Shown: positions 1 through 8,898, numbered from the stretch's first letter. The stretch: 64,000 nucleotides of DNA from 2-12-FULL-64-23 sp964601155 (GCA_964601155.1 CAZRMO010000002.1:26094-90093), one strand, 5' to 3'. Numbers and translations: made by a program. Notes: generated by a model not told the origin, from the letters alone.

Positions 1-975
1 CGGATCGCGCCGGCCTCGCTGACCAAACTGATGACCGCTTACCTCACATTTGCGGCGCTGAAGCAGAAGACGCTGACGCTGGACCAGGTGGTGCCGGTAT
101 CGAAGCGCGCCTGGAAAACACCCGGCTCGCGCATGTTCATCGAGCCGGGAAAACCGGTGACGGTGGAGCAACTGTTGCACGGCATGATCACGCAGTCCGG
201 AAATGACGCTGCCATGGCGCTCGCTGAAGCCGTCGCCGGATCCGAGGACGTATTTGTGCAGATGATGAACCGGGAAGCGCAGCGCCTGGGCATGAAGGAC
301 TCGCATTTCGCCGATCCGACCGGCCTTCCCGACCCCAAGCACTACTCGACTGCGTACGACCTCAACTTGCTCGCCGCGGCGCTGATCCGCGATTTCCCCG
401 AATATTATCCGCTGTTCTCCGAACGCGAATTTCGCTACGACAACATCAGCCAGCCCAATCGCAACCGCCTGCTTTGGCTGGATCCGCACGTCGACGGCAT
501 GAAGACCGGCCATACCGAAAGCGCTGGTTTTTGCCTGATCGCGTCGGCCAAACGCGGCGCGCAGCGTCTGATTTCTGTGGTACTGGGGACAGATTCCGAC
601 AGCGCCCGGGCGCAGGAGAGCCTGAAGCTGCTGAACTACGGCTTCCGCTTCTACGAGTCGGCAAAGCTGTACAGCAAGGGCCAGACGGTGAGCTCTCTGG
701 AAGTGTGGAAGGGGGCCGAGAACCGGGTCAAGGCCGGGTTTTTGTCCGATTTATACGTCAGCGTCCCGCGCGGCCAAGACGATCAACTGAAAGCGGATAT
801 GGTGAGCACGCAGCCTCTGGTGGCGCCGATCAGCGCGGGACAGAAAGTGGGCATGGTCAAGGTAACCCTGCAGGGCAAGTTGCTGGGCGAGTATCCGGTG
901 GTGGCGCTGGAAAACGTGCCGGTCGCCGGATTTTTCGGCCGCACCTGGGACAGCATGCGGCTTTGGTTCAAGTGA
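1..975 (+). CDS. dacA: D-alanyl-D-alanine carboxypeptidase (PBP5/6 family), 5' end outside window
   Basis: Low-molecular-weight penicillin-binding protein that trims the terminal D-Ala from peptidoglycan pentapeptides in the periplasm. The reading frame is open from base 1, so the start and signal peptide lie upstream. The three active-site motifs are present: SLTK (bases 16-27, nucleophile Ser and Lys), SGN (196-204) and KTG (502-510). The C-terminal part has the PBP5 beta domain, and the last residues (FFGRTWDSMRLWFK) fit the amphipathic helix that anchors this family to the inner membrane. The following DUF493, lipB and lipA genes match the E. coli dacA-ybeD-lipB-lipA order, which is why the dacA symbol is used. 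An ATG at base 31 lies inside the catalytic domain and is not the start. Confidence 0.93.
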   Translation, partial: RIAPASLTKLMTAYLTFAALKQKTLTLDQVVPVSKRAWKTPGSRMFIEPGKPVTVEQLLHGMITQSGNDAAMALAEAVAGSEDVFVQMMNREAQRLGMKDSHFADPTGLPDPKHYSTAYDLNLLAAALIRDFPEYYPLFSEREFRYDNISQPNRNRLLWLDPHVDGMKTGHTESAGFCLIASAKRGAQRLISVVLGTDSDSARAQESLKLLNYGFRFYESAKLYSKGQTVSSLEVWKGAENRVKAGFLSDLYVSVPRGQDDQLKADMVSTQPLVAPISAGQKVGMVKVTLQGKLLGEYPVVALENVPVAGFFGRTWDSMRLWFK

Positions 976-991
976 CGGTCGCCAAGCGGCC

Positions 992-1077
992 GTCATCCCG
1001 AGGCGCGCCAGCGCCGAGGGATCTGCTTTTGAGAGCATAGGAACAGCAGATTCCCCGGGCGCCGCCCTCGGAATAAC
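992..1077. repeat. imperfect palindromic intergenic repeat
   Basis: The gap between dacA and dat holds two related arms in opposite orientation. The left arm reads TCATCCCGAGG then GCGCCGAGGGATCTGCT. The right arm, on the other strand, reads TTATTCCGAGGGC then GGGGAATCTGCT. The arms surround a short centre near 1028-1042 and would fold into a long imperfect hairpin in RNA. This style of CCGAGG...GGAATCTGCT palindrome is typical of dispersed intergenic repeats. No second copy was seen in the window. It could also act as a transcription terminator for dacA, but there is no clean T run. Confidence 0.55.
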
Positions 1078-1102
1078 AGAGTTGCTTATCGGGAGAACCG
1101 GA

Positions 1103-1978
1103 ATGATCTATCTGAACGGCGAATGGAAGCCTATCGAGCAGGCCACGGTTCCCGTGCTCGACCGCGGTTTCGTCTTCGGGGACGGCGTCTATGAAGTGAT
1201 CCCCTGCTATTCCGGGCACCCATTCCGCCTGCGCGAGCACCTGCGGCGCCTGCAATCGAGCCTCGACGGCGTGCGCATCGAAAATCCATGCAGCACCGAG
1301 CGCTGGGAAGAGCTGATACGCGAGGTCGTCAAGAGAAATCCGTTCGAGGACCAGTACGTATACCTGCAGGTTACGCGCGGGGTGGCGCCGCGAGACCATG
1401 CCTTTCCCAAGGGTGTGGAACCGACCGTGTTCATGATGTCCAACCCACTCACCGTACCGCCGCCGGACCAGCGCGAGCGCGGGGTGGCCGCGGTCACCGT
1501 GGCCGACAACCGCTGGCTGCGCTGCGACATCAAGTCGGTGTCGCTGCTCGCGAACTGCCTGCTGCGCCAATCCGCCGTGGACGCGGGCGCAGCCGAATCG
1601 GTGCTGCTGCGCGACGGGTTCCTCACCGAAGGTTCGGCGAGCAATATTTTCGTGATCAGGAGCGGCGTCATCATTACCCCGCCCAAGAGCAATTTCATTC
1701 TGCCCGGCATCACCTACGACGTGGTGATCGAACTGGCGCGCGCCAATCGGCTGCCGCTGGAAATCCGCCCGGTAAGCGAAGCCGAAGTGCGCGACGCGGA
1801 CGAGCTCTGGCTCACCTCTTCGACCAAGGAAGTGCTGCCGATTTCCACGCTGGACGGCAAACCGGTCGGCCATGGAACAAGCGCGGGTAAGCCGGGACCG
1901 ATGGCCGCGCGCATGTATCAGCTCTATCAGGACTACAAACGCACGGTCATGCGTGCGCCAGCCGATGCCCAAGCTTGA
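1103..1978 (+). CDS. dat: D-amino acid aminotransferase (class IV, PLP-dependent)
   Basis: Fold-type IV aminotransferase of about 291 residues. It probably interconverts D-alanine and D-glutamate with their keto acids to feed cell-wall synthesis. The PLP lysine is K144 in the motif CDIKSVSLLAN, which corresponds to the DIKSLNLL motif of D-alanine aminotransferases. The N-terminal YLNGEWKP and FGDGVYEVIP segments are also typical. The ATG at 1103 is chosen because GGGAG lies 7 bases upstream; an in-frame TTG at 1082 has no such site. Branched-chain aminotransferase and aminodeoxychorismate lyase share the fold, but the motif and the neighbouring dacA favour D-amino acid substrates. The stop overlaps the start of the next gene. 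Confidence 0.88.
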   Translation: MIYLNGEWKPIEQATVPVLDRGFVFGDGVYEVIPCYSGHPFRLREHLRRLQSSLDGVRIENPCSTERWEELIREVVKRNPFEDQYVYLQVTRGVAPRDHAFPKGVEPTVFMMSNPLTVPPPDQRERGVAAVTVADNRWLRCDIKSVSLLANCLLRQSAVDAGAAESVLLRDGFLTEGSASNIFVIRSGVIITPPKSNFILPGITYDVVIELARANRLPLEIRPVSEAEVRDADELWLTSSTKEVLPISTLDGKPVGHGTSAGKPGPMAARMYQLYQDYKRTVMRAPADAQA

Positions 1979-2240
1979 TGAACCCGAGTCGCTGCTCGCC
2001 TTTCCCTGCGACTTCCCGATCAAGGTGATGGGCGAGACCCAGCCCGGCTTCGCCCAGGCGGTGATGGAGGTGGTTCTGCGCCATGCCCCGGATTTCGATG
2101 CGTCGGCGATGGAGATGCGCAAAAGCCGTTTGGGCAAGTACCTGTCGCTGACGGTCACCGTACGCGCGACTTCGCGCTTACAGCTCGATGGGCTGTATCG
2201 CGAGCTGTGCGATCACCCTATGGTCAAGATGGTGCTGTAG
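1965..2240 (+). CDS. ybeD: DUF493 (YbeD/UPF0250) family protein
   Basis: Small protein of 91 residues of the DUF493 family, which has an ACT-like ferredoxin fold and a suspected regulatory role in lipoate metabolism; the function is not settled. Family features seen are the N-terminal LLAFPCDFPIKVMG, the central VVLRHAPDFDASAMEMRKSRLGKYLSLTV and the C-terminal LYRELCDHPMVKMVL. The ATG at 1965 lies inside the end of dat (14-base overlap), and the stop is 2 bases before lipB, so the genes are probably co-translated. Confidence 0.88.
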   Translation: MPKLDEPESLLAFPCDFPIKVMGETQPGFAQAVMEVVLRHAPDFDASAMEMRKSRLGKYLSLTVTVRATSRLQLDGLYRELCDHPMVKMVL

Positions 2241-2242
2241 CC

Positions 2243-2950
2243 ATGCAAAGCGAAAGCAGCCAGCAGCCGGCCGAAGCCGCGCGGACAATGGCGACCGCGG
2301 CCGGCGCCGCGGGGCGCGCCCCGCTTGCGGCGCCGCGCATCAGGCGGCTCGGCCTCGCAGAATATCAACCGACCTATGCGGCGATGCGCGAATTCACCAG
2401 CTTGCGCCTGCGGGACACGCCGGACGAACTCTGGCTGCTGCAGCATCCCCCCGTATACACCGCCGGACTCGCCTGCCGCGCCGAACACCTGCCGCGCCGC
2501 TCCGACATTGCGCTCGAGCGCATCGATCGCGGCGGCCAGATCACTTACCATGGCCCGGGCCAAGTGGTGATGTATACGCTGCTCGATCTGGCGCGGCGCA
2601 ATCTGAAAATCCGCGCATTCGTCGGTTTGCTCGAGCAGGCGGTGATCGACACGCTGGCGCAGTATCGGGTTTCGGCGCAGCGTAAAGACGGCGCACCGGG
2701 CATCTATGTGAACGGGGCAAAAATCGCGGCGTTGGGCTTGCGCGTGCGCAGCACAGGCTGCTACCACGGCGTCGCCCTCAACGTGGACATGGACCTCACC
2801 CCTTTCCTCGCGATCGACCCCTGCGGCTACCCGGGTCTGGCGGTGACGCAGACGCGCGACCTGGGCATCGGCGCCCCGGCCGGCGAGCTGGGTACGCTGC
2901 TCGCCGCCCAGATGACGCGACTCCTGGCGCAGCATGAGCGCGGGCGCTGA
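2243..2950 (+). CDS. lipB: octanoyl-[ACP]:protein octanoyltransferase
   Basis: LipB moves octanoate from acyl carrier protein to the lipoyl domains of 2-oxoacid dehydrogenases and the glycine cleavage H protein, the first step of lipoate assembly. The 235-residue protein has the RGGQITYHGPGQVVMY motif, the catalytic lysine region GAKIAALG (K160) and the catalytic cysteine in PCGYPGLAVTQ (C194). The first 30 or so residues are an Ala-rich extension before the conserved fold, so a start further in is possible, although ATG 2243 is well placed after DUF493. The 3' end overlaps lipA by 17 bases, consistent with translational coupling. Confidence 0.96.
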   Translation: MQSESSQQPAEAARTMATAAGAAGRAPLAAPRIRRLGLAEYQPTYAAMREFTSLRLRDTPDELWLLQHPPVYTAGLACRAEHLPRRSDIALERIDRGGQITYHGPGQVVMYTLLDLARRNLKIRAFVGLLEQAVIDTLAQYRVSAQRKDGAPGIYVNGAKIAALGLRVRSTGCYHGVALNVDMDLTPFLAIDPCGYPGLAVTQTRDLGIGAPAGELGTLLAAQMTRLLAQHERGR

Positions 2951-3866
2951 AAAAGGCCGCGCCAAGACGGCGCGCATCCCCGTCAAAATCCTGCCGCAGG
3001 AGCGGCTGCGAAAACCGGAGTGGATTCGGGTCAAGGCCGGTTCCGGCAACTCGCGCTTCGACGAAATCAAGCGGCGCCTGCGCGAGAACAAGCTGCATAC
3101 GGTATGCGAAGAGGCCTCCTGCCCCAATATCGGCGAGTGCTTCGGCAAGGGCACCGCGACGTTCATGATCCTGGGCGATTTGTGCACGCGGCGTTGCCCC
3201 TTCTGCGACGTGGCACACGGGCGGCCGGCGGTGCCGGACGCAGGCGAGCCGGAAAATCTGGCGCAAACCATCGCCGCGCTGGCGCTTGACTACGTGGTCA
3301 TCACCAGCGTCGACCGCGACGATCTGCGCGACGGCGGCGCGCAGCATTTCGCCGACTGCATACGCGCGGTGCGCACGCTTTCCCCACGCACGCGCATCGA
3401 AGTGCTGGTGCCGGATTTCCGCGGGCGGCTGGACGTCGCGCTTGAAATACTTGCGGCCGAGCCGCCCGATGTAATGAATCACAACCTGGAGACCGTGCCG
3501 CGGTTGTACCGCCAGGCCCGCCCCGGGGCCGACTATCTGCATTCGCTCGAACTGCTGCGAGAATACAAAAGGCGCCGGCCCGGCGTCCCGACAAAATCCG
3601 GTCTGATGCTGGGCCTGGGTGAGACCGACGCGGAGATCCTCGAGGTCATGCGCGAACTGCGCGCGCACGGCGTGGACATGCTCACCATAGGCCAGTACCT
3701 GCAGCCGACTGCGCACCACCTGCCGGTGCTGCGCTACGTCCACCCCGACGGCTTCGCCGTGTTCGAGCAGGCGGCGCGGGAGATGGGATTTCTGCATGCG
3801 GCGATCGGGCCCATGGTGCGCTCGAGCTATCACGCCGACCGGCAGGCGCACGCGGCAGGGGTATAG
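2934..3866 (+). CDS. lipA: lipoyl synthase (radical SAM)
   Basis: LipA inserts two sulfur atoms into protein-bound octanoate to make lipoyl groups, using one radical-SAM 4Fe-4S cluster and one auxiliary cluster consumed as the sulfur source. Both cysteine sets are visible: the auxiliary CX4CX5C at C58, C63 and C69 (CEEASCPNIGEC) and the radical-SAM CX3CX2C at C84, C88 and C91 (CTRRCPFC). The C-terminal serine region (PMVRSSYHADRQ) supplies the cluster-ligand serine of this family. The length of 310 residues is normal. The start lies inside lipB. Confidence 0.97.
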   Translation: MSAGAEKGRAKTARIPVKILPQERLRKPEWIRVKAGSGNSRFDEIKRRLRENKLHTVCEEASCPNIGECFGKGTATFMILGDLCTRRCPFCDVAHGRPAVPDAGEPENLAQTIAALALDYVVITSVDRDDLRDGGAQHFADCIRAVRTLSPRTRIEVLVPDFRGRLDVALEILAAEPPDVMNHNLETVPRLYRQARPGADYLHSLELLREYKRRRPGVPTKSGLMLGLGETDAEILEVMRELRAHGVDMLTIGQYLQPTAHHLPVLRYVHPDGFAVFEQAAREMGFLHAAIGPMVRSSYHADRQAHAAGV

Positions 3867-3957
3867 TCGAAGGCCGGGATCGCCGCTGCCGGAGAACGAC
3901 CGGGGCGTGGAACGGCTTGGCGCAGATCTGACGTATACCTGGATCCAAGGAGATGCA

Positions 3958-4653
3958 ATGAAGTCCTTACCCGGATTTTGCGCTGCGGCCGTCCTTACAT
4001 TCCTGCTCGGCGCACAGGCGCACGCCGCCGGGCTGGCGGACCTTTCCAACAGGGATGCGACGAGCGGCCTGAAACAGGCGCTGAGCAAAGGCGCAGCGTT
4101 CGCGGTGGCGTCGCTGGGCAAACGGGACGGATTTCTGGGTAATCCGCAAGTGCGCATCCCGCTGCCGGAGAACCTGCAGCGAGTCGAAGGTGTGATGCGC
4201 GGCTTGGGGATGGGAAAATACGCCGACGAGCTGGTCACCACCATGAACCGCGCCGCCGAGGCCGCTGTGGTCGCGGCAAAGCCCCTGCTGGTGAATGCAG
4301 TGAAGCGCATGAGCGTGCGGGATGCAAAAGGTATTCTCACCGGCGGCGAGGACGCCGCCACGCAGTATTTCAGGCGCACCACTTCCGCTGCGCTCACCCA
4401 AAAGTTCCTGCCGGTTGTGGCCAAGGCGACGCGGAAAGTCAAGCTCGCCGACAAGTACAACGAATTCGCCGGCATGGGGGCCAGATTCGGTCTCGTCGAC
4501 AAAAGGGACGCGGATCTCAACAGCTATGTTACGCGCAAGGCGCTGGACGGCTTGTTCCTGATGATCGCCGAGCAAGAAAAGAAAATCCGCCAGGATCCCG
4601 CAGCTGCGGCGAGCGGCATCATCAGCAAAGTGTTTGGCGCGATAGGAAGGTGA
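3958..4653 (+). CDS. DUF4197 family exported protein
   Basis: A 231-residue protein with a cleavable signal peptide (about residues 1-22, ending AQAHA-AGL) followed by a mostly helical DUF4197 domain. Conserved segments such as GLKQALSKGA, IPLPENLQ, MNRAAEAAVVAAKPLLVNAVKRM and DAATQYFRRTTSAALTQKFLPVV are typical. The function of the family is unknown. The ATG at 3958 is preceded by AAGGAGATG, which places the ribosome site correctly; the frame is open further upstream, but that part is not conserved-looking. It follows lipA by 91 bases and converges on the minus-strand gene at 4697. Confidence 0.85.
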   Translation: MKSLPGFCAAAVLTFLLGAQAHAAGLADLSNRDATSGLKQALSKGAAFAVASLGKRDGFLGNPQVRIPLPENLQRVEGVMRGLGMGKYADELVTTMNRAAEAAVVAAKPLLVNAVKRMSVRDAKGILTGGEDAATQYFRRTTSAALTQKFLPVVAKATRKVKLADKYNEFAGMGARFGLVDKRDADLNSYVTRKALDGLFLMIAEQEKKIRQDPAAAASGIISKVFGAIGR

Positions 4654-4696
4654 GCGTGCGCATGCCTCACGGCCCGCGCCGCAAAGCGCAGGGGCG

Positions 4697-5380
4697 CTAG
4701 AAAAACACCTCGCTGCGGCGCGCCCCTGCGTCCAACTCGAACATGGCGAAGCGGATGACATTGGCCGCCTTGCGCAGGCCGCTCCGGGACAATTGCGTCG
4801 GCTTGTCGTAATCGCCCGGTTCATTGCAGATGAGGCGCAGATCCACGAGGGATGTCCGCGCCTCGGCGGCGCGCTTGGTCACGCGGTCGTTGAATACCGC
4901 CAGCGCGGCGCTGGCGGTGCGCTGGCGCACCGGATCCTTGTAGTTGGGCACAAACATGGTGCACACGAGGATTACCAAACGCGCCGCCTGTGCCACATGA
5001 ATCAGCCGCTCGAGCGTGCGCTCGAATTCGTCGGCGGCGAGCGTGAGCTGTTCCAGGGTCTGTCCGTAGGCATCCGGCCGGCTGTCGAGCAGCCCGCTGC
5101 GCTCGATCGCGTGATTGCCCTCGATGAATATTACGGCGTGGGTGGCGTCCCTGGGCAACACCATTGATGCACCGGCGCGCTCGACCTCGGCGACTGAGAC
5201 AACGCTGATCTTCCATTGGTCGCGTGATCCGGGAAGCAGGTCATCCTCGAATTTTCCCGGCGTCTTGTCGATGCTGCCGTAGGCGTCGAGCAGCGCGTCC
5301 CCGAGCAGCACGACATGCTGCGGCGATCCGCGCCGGCGGCCGGACGCGGCAGAGGGCTTGTGCTTGGAAGGCTCGCTCAT
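4697..5380 (-). CDS. SGNH/GDSL-fold protein with lost nucleophile (probable pseudoenzyme)
   Basis: A 227-residue protein with the layout of a cytoplasmic SGNH hydrolase: block I HVVLLGDALLD (residues 22-32), a block with Asn in LPRDATHAVIFIEGNHAI (N89), then VFNDRVTKRAAE and VDLRLICNEPGDYDKPTQLS near the C-terminus. In active members block I reads GDS, where Ser is the nucleophile. Here the codon is GCG, giving GDA (A29), and the usual GGND block reads EGNH. The fold looks intact and the frame is undamaged, so this may be a binding or regulatory protein rather than a broken gene. It starts 17 bases after the polA stop on the same strand and is probably co-transcribed with it. Confidence 0.7.
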   Translation of the reverse strand: MSEPSKHKPSAASGRRRGSPQHVVLLGDALLDAYGSIDKTPGKFEDDLLPGSRDQWKISVVSVAEVERAGASMVLPRDATHAVIFIEGNHAIERSGLLDSRPDAYGQTLEQLTLAADEFERTLERLIHVAQAARLVILVCTMFVPNYKDPVRQRTASAALAVFNDRVTKRAAEARTSLVDLRLICNEPGDYDKPTQLSRSGLRKAANVIRFAMFELDAGARRSEVFF

Positions 5381-5397
5381 CTTGCCCGTAGATACAG

Positions 5398-8109
5398 TTA
5401 GTGTGCCTGTTCCCAGTTTGCGCCCGCACCCACGTCCACGACAAGGGGCACCGCGAGCTCGGCCACGCCGGTCATCAGCCCCGGCAACTCCGCGCGTACC
5501 CGCGTAAGTTCCGCCTGCGGCACTTCCAACACCAGCTCGTCGTGCACTTGCATCACCAGTTTCGCCGAAAGTTGCTCCCGGTCGAGCCAGTCCTGCACCG
5601 CGATCATCGAGAGCTTGATCAGATCGGCCGCGGTTCCCTGCATCGGCGCGTTGATCGCAGCACGCTCGGCGCCCTGGCGCCGGCCGCTGTTGGCGGCGCG
5701 GATCTCGGCCAGCCACAGGCGGCGGCCGAACACGGTTTCGACATAGCCGCGCTCCCGCGCCTGCTCGCGCGTCTGCTGCATGTAGTGCGCCACGCCGGGA
5801 TAGCGCGTGAAATAACTGTCGATATAGGCCTGGGCGGTGGCGCGCTCCAAGCCCAAGGCCTGCGCGACGCCGAACGCCGACATGCCGTAGATCAGGCCGA
5901 AGTTGATCACCTTGGCGTAACGGCGCTCTTCCGGCGTCACTTCGTGCAGCTCGCGGTTGAAAATCTCCGCGGCGGTGTGGCGGTGCACGTCCTCGCCGGC
6001 GGCGAAAGCGCGCAGCAGGTTCTCGTCGCGCGAGATGTGCGCCATGATGCGCAGCTCGATCTGCGAGTAGTCGGCCGAGACGATGACCGAACCCGGCGGC
6101 GCGATGAAGGCCTCGCGGATGCGCCGCCCTTCCGGCGTGCGCACCGGAATGTTCTGCAGATTGGGATCGGTGCTCGCGAGGCGCCCGGTTACCGCCGTCG
6201 CCTGGGCATAGTTGGTGTGCACGCGCCCGGTGGCGGGATTGACCATGCGCGGCAATTTGTCCGTGTAGGTGGATTTCAGCTTGGTCAGCGCGCGGTATTC
6301 GAGCAGCGTTTTGGGCAGGGGATAGTCCGCGGCCAGGCGCTCGAGCACCTCTTCGTCTGTGGAAGGCGCGCCCCCGGGCGTCTTCTTCAGCACCGGCAAC
6401 TTCAGACGCTCGAAAAAAATCTCGCCGATCTGCTTGGGCGAATTCAGGTTGAACGGCTGGCCGGCTTCCTTGTAGGCCTTGTTTTCGAGTTCCATCATTT
6501 TCTGTCCCAGTTCGCGGCTTTGCACCTCGAGCAGGGCGACGTCAATGAGCACGCCGTTGCGCTCCATCCGAAATAGCACTTCGCGCGCAGGCAGCTCTAT
6601 ATGCCGGTACACGTATTCGAGCCCGGCCTCAGCCTGCACCTGCGGATACAGGCACTGGTGCACGCGCAGGGTCACGTCGGCGTCCTCGGCCGAGTACTCG
6701 GTGGCGCGCTCGATGCTCACCTGCTCGAAGCCGATGCGCTGCGCGCCCTTGCCGGTGACGTCGTCGTAGCTGATGGTGGGTAGATGCAAATGGCGCTCGG
6801 CGAGCGTACCCAGGTCGTGGCGCAAATGCGATTCGAGCACGTAGGATTCGAGTAGTGTGTCGTGCGCCACGCCGCGCAGCGCGACGCCGTGGTTGGCGAG
6901 CACGTGCTGGTCGTACTTAAGGTTCTGCCCGAGCTTCGCCCGGTCCGCGTTCTCCAGCCACGGCCGCAGCAGTTCCAGCGCGCGCGTCACGCCCAACTGT
7001 TGCGGCGCGCCGGCGTAGTCGTGCGCCAGCGGCAGATAGGCCGCGCGCCCGGGCTCGGCGCAAAAGGACATGCCCACCAGTTGCGCCGTCATCGGATCCA
7101 GGCCGGTGGTTTCGGTATCGAAAGCAACCAGCGCGGCGCGATCGAGCACCCGCAGCCATTCGGCCATTTTTTGTTCGTCGAGAATGGCGTCGTAGTGGCG
7201 CGCCACCGGCTCGGGCGTGCTTTGCAGCGGCGGCGCAGCCGCTGCGGGCGACGCCTCGGTGCCGGTCGGCGCCGCTTCCTTGAGCCAGCTCTTGAAGCCG
7301 AAGCGCTGGAACAGGTCGGTCAGCTCGGCCTCGCCCTGCGGCTGCGCAACCAGTTCTTCCGGCTTCACCGGCAAGGGCACCTCGCAATACACGGTAAGCA
7401 GCTTCTTCGCCTGCGGCAGCCAGGGCAGCGCGCGGCGCAGGTTCTCCCCCACCACGCCGCCGATTTCCTGCGCATGGGCGATCACCTCATCGAGCGAGCC
7501 GTACTTGGACAACCACTTGATCGCGGTCTTGGGGCCGACTTTTTCCACGCCCGGAACGTTGTCAGCGCTGTCACCGACGAGGGTGAGGTAGTCGAGCATC
7601 AGCCGCGGCGGCACGCCGAACTTGGCCTCGACGCCGGCTTCGTCCAGGCGCTCGTTGCTCATGGTGTTGATCAGCGTGACCTGCGGATTCACGAGCTGCG
7701 TCAGGTCCTTGTCCCCGGTGGAGACGACGCAGCGCATGCCCGCCGCGCTCGCCTGCCGCGCGAGCGTGCCGATGACATCGTCGGCTTCCACGCCGTCTAT
7801 CATCAACAGCGGCCAGCCCAGCGCGGCGACGGCCTGGTGCAGCGGCTCGATCTGGCGCACGAGGTCCTCGGGCATGGGCGGGCGCTGCGCCTTGTACTCG
7901 GCATACCAGTCGTCGCGAAACGTCCTGCCTTTGGCGTCGAACACGCAGGCGAGATAGTCCGGCTTGTAGTCGGCGGCGAGGCGTCGTAGCATGTTGAGCA
8001 CGCCGTAGATCGCACCCGTGGGCTCGCCGCGCGCGTTGCGCAGATCCGGCAGCGCGTGGAATGCGCGGTACAGGTAAGACGATCCATCCACCAACAGCAG
8101 GGTTTTCAT
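5398..8109 (-). CDS. polA: DNA polymerase I
   Basis: Full-length family A DNA polymerase of 903 residues that fills gaps, removes RNA primers and acts in repair. Domains in order are: 5' nuclease (about 1-290, with LVDGSSYLYRAFHA and GDKDLTQLV), a 3'-5' exonuclease domain with an intact first acidic motif (LVAFDTETTGLDP near residue 333), and the polymerase domain (about 500-903) with DYSQIELRIMAHIS near 683, the finger motif KVINFGLIYGMSAFGVA and the catalytic MQVHDELVLEV close to the end. The start ATG at 8109 begins MKTLLLVDGSSYLYRAFHAL, as usual. It is divergent from the LOG-family gene with only 12 bases between the proposed starts. Confidence 0.98.
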   Translation of the reverse strand: MKTLLLVDGSSYLYRAFHALPDLRNARGEPTGAIYGVLNMLRRLAADYKPDYLACVFDAKGRTFRDDWYAEYKAQRPPMPEDLVRQIEPLHQAVAALGWPLLMIDGVEADDVIGTLARQASAAGMRCVVSTGDKDLTQLVNPQVTLINTMSNERLDEAGVEAKFGVPPRLMLDYLTLVGDSADNVPGVEKVGPKTAIKWLSKYGSLDEVIAHAQEIGGVVGENLRRALPWLPQAKKLLTVYCEVPLPVKPEELVAQPQGEAELTDLFQRFGFKSWLKEAAPTGTEASPAAAAPPLQSTPEPVARHYDAILDEQKMAEWLRVLDRAALVAFDTETTGLDPMTAQLVGMSFCAEPGRAAYLPLAHDYAGAPQQLGVTRALELLRPWLENADRAKLGQNLKYDQHVLANHGVALRGVAHDTLLESYVLESHLRHDLGTLAERHLHLPTISYDDVTGKGAQRIGFEQVSIERATEYSAEDADVTLRVHQCLYPQVQAEAGLEYVYRHIELPAREVLFRMERNGVLIDVALLEVQSRELGQKMMELENKAYKEAGQPFNLNSPKQIGEIFFERLKLPVLKKTPGGAPSTDEEVLERLAADYPLPKTLLEYRALTKLKSTYTDKLPRMVNPATGRVHTNYAQATAVTGRLASTDPNLQNIPVRTPEGRRIREAFIAPPGSVIVSADYSQIELRIMAHISRDENLLRAFAAGEDVHRHTAAEIFNRELHEVTPEERRYAKVINFGLIYGMSAFGVAQALGLERATAQAYIDSYFTRYPGVAHYMQQTREQARERGYVETVFGRRLWLAEIRAANSGRRQGAERAAINAPMQGTAADLIKLSMIAVQDWLDREQLSAKLVMQVHDELVLEVPQAELTRVRAELPGLMTGVAELAVPLVVDVGAGANWEQAH

Positions 8110-8121
8110 AGAGGGTCAGGT

Positions 8122-8844
8122 ATGAACGGAAAGCTTCCGCGGCCGGCCGACGCCGGTGCAGCAGACATGGCCCACAACGCGCGCGAGTCCTGGCGGATAT
8201 TCGGGATTATGTCAGAATTCGTCGAAGCCACCGAGCGCCTGTCGCAAATCCGCCCGGCGGTGAGCATATTCGGCAGCGCGCGCGCCCCGGCCGACTCGCC
8301 CTACTACCTGCTGGCGGAGAAAATTGCGCGGCTGCTCTCCGACGCCGGCTTCTCGGTCGTCTCGGGGGGCGGCCCGGGCATCATGGAAGCAGCCAACAAG
8401 GGCGCCTACTTCGGCAAATCGCCGTCGGTCGGCCTCAATATCCTGCTTCCGAACGAGCAGCTCAGCAATCGCTACCAGGACATCAGTCTTACCTTTCACC
8501 ACTTTTTCGCACGCAAGGTGGGCTTCGTCAAGTTCGCCACCGCCTATGTGGTGTTGCCGGGCGGCTTCGGCACGCTGGACGAGCTGTCCGAGGCGCTGAC
8601 GCTGGTGCAGACGGGCAAGACCCGCAAAATGCCCATCATCCTGGTGCACTCGCCTTTCTGGCAGGGACTGCTGGACTGGTTTCATGAGCGCCTGCGCACA
8701 GAACATATGATCGACGCGGCGGACCTGGATCTGGTGCAGACCATCGACGATCCGGCGGCGATCGTGGAAGCGATATTCAAGTATTACGAAAAGCGCGGAT
8801 TCGCCCCACTGCCGGCAGAACGCGAAAATCAGCTCAACCTCTGA
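8122..8844 (+). CDS. LOG-family (TIGR00730) nucleotide 5'-monophosphate nucleosidase
   Basis: A 240-residue Rossmann-fold protein of the lysine decarboxylase-like/LOG family. Members cleave ribose-5-phosphate from nucleoside monophosphates, including cytokinin precursors in some organisms. The hallmark motif is LPGGFGTLDELSEA, and SIFGSARAP and VVSGGGPGIMEAANKGAY form the nucleotide site. The start is uncertain. ATG 8122 follows GAGGGTCAGG, but a second ATG at 8167 also precedes the conserved ESWRIFGIMSEFVEATERL region. The substrate in this organism cannot be told from sequence. Confidence 0.87.
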   Translation: MNGKLPRPADAGAADMAHNARESWRIFGIMSEFVEATERLSQIRPAVSIFGSARAPADSPYYLLAEKIARLLSDAGFSVVSGGGPGIMEAANKGAYFGKSPSVGLNILLPNEQLSNRYQDISLTFHHFFARKVGFVKFATAYVVLPGGFGTLDELSEALTLVQTGKTRKMPIILVHSPFWQGLLDWFHERLRTEHMIDAADLDLVQTIDDPAAIVEAIFKYYEKRGFAPLPAERENQLNL

Positions 8845-8898
8845 GGCAGCGCCTGAATCTGCTAAACTTGAGATGTGACCATAGCTGACAGGAAGCCC

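Noticed and set aside
968..2158. Minus-strand open frame of 396 codons
   Set aside because: It is antisense to dat and its neighbours and has low-complexity, shadow-type composition.
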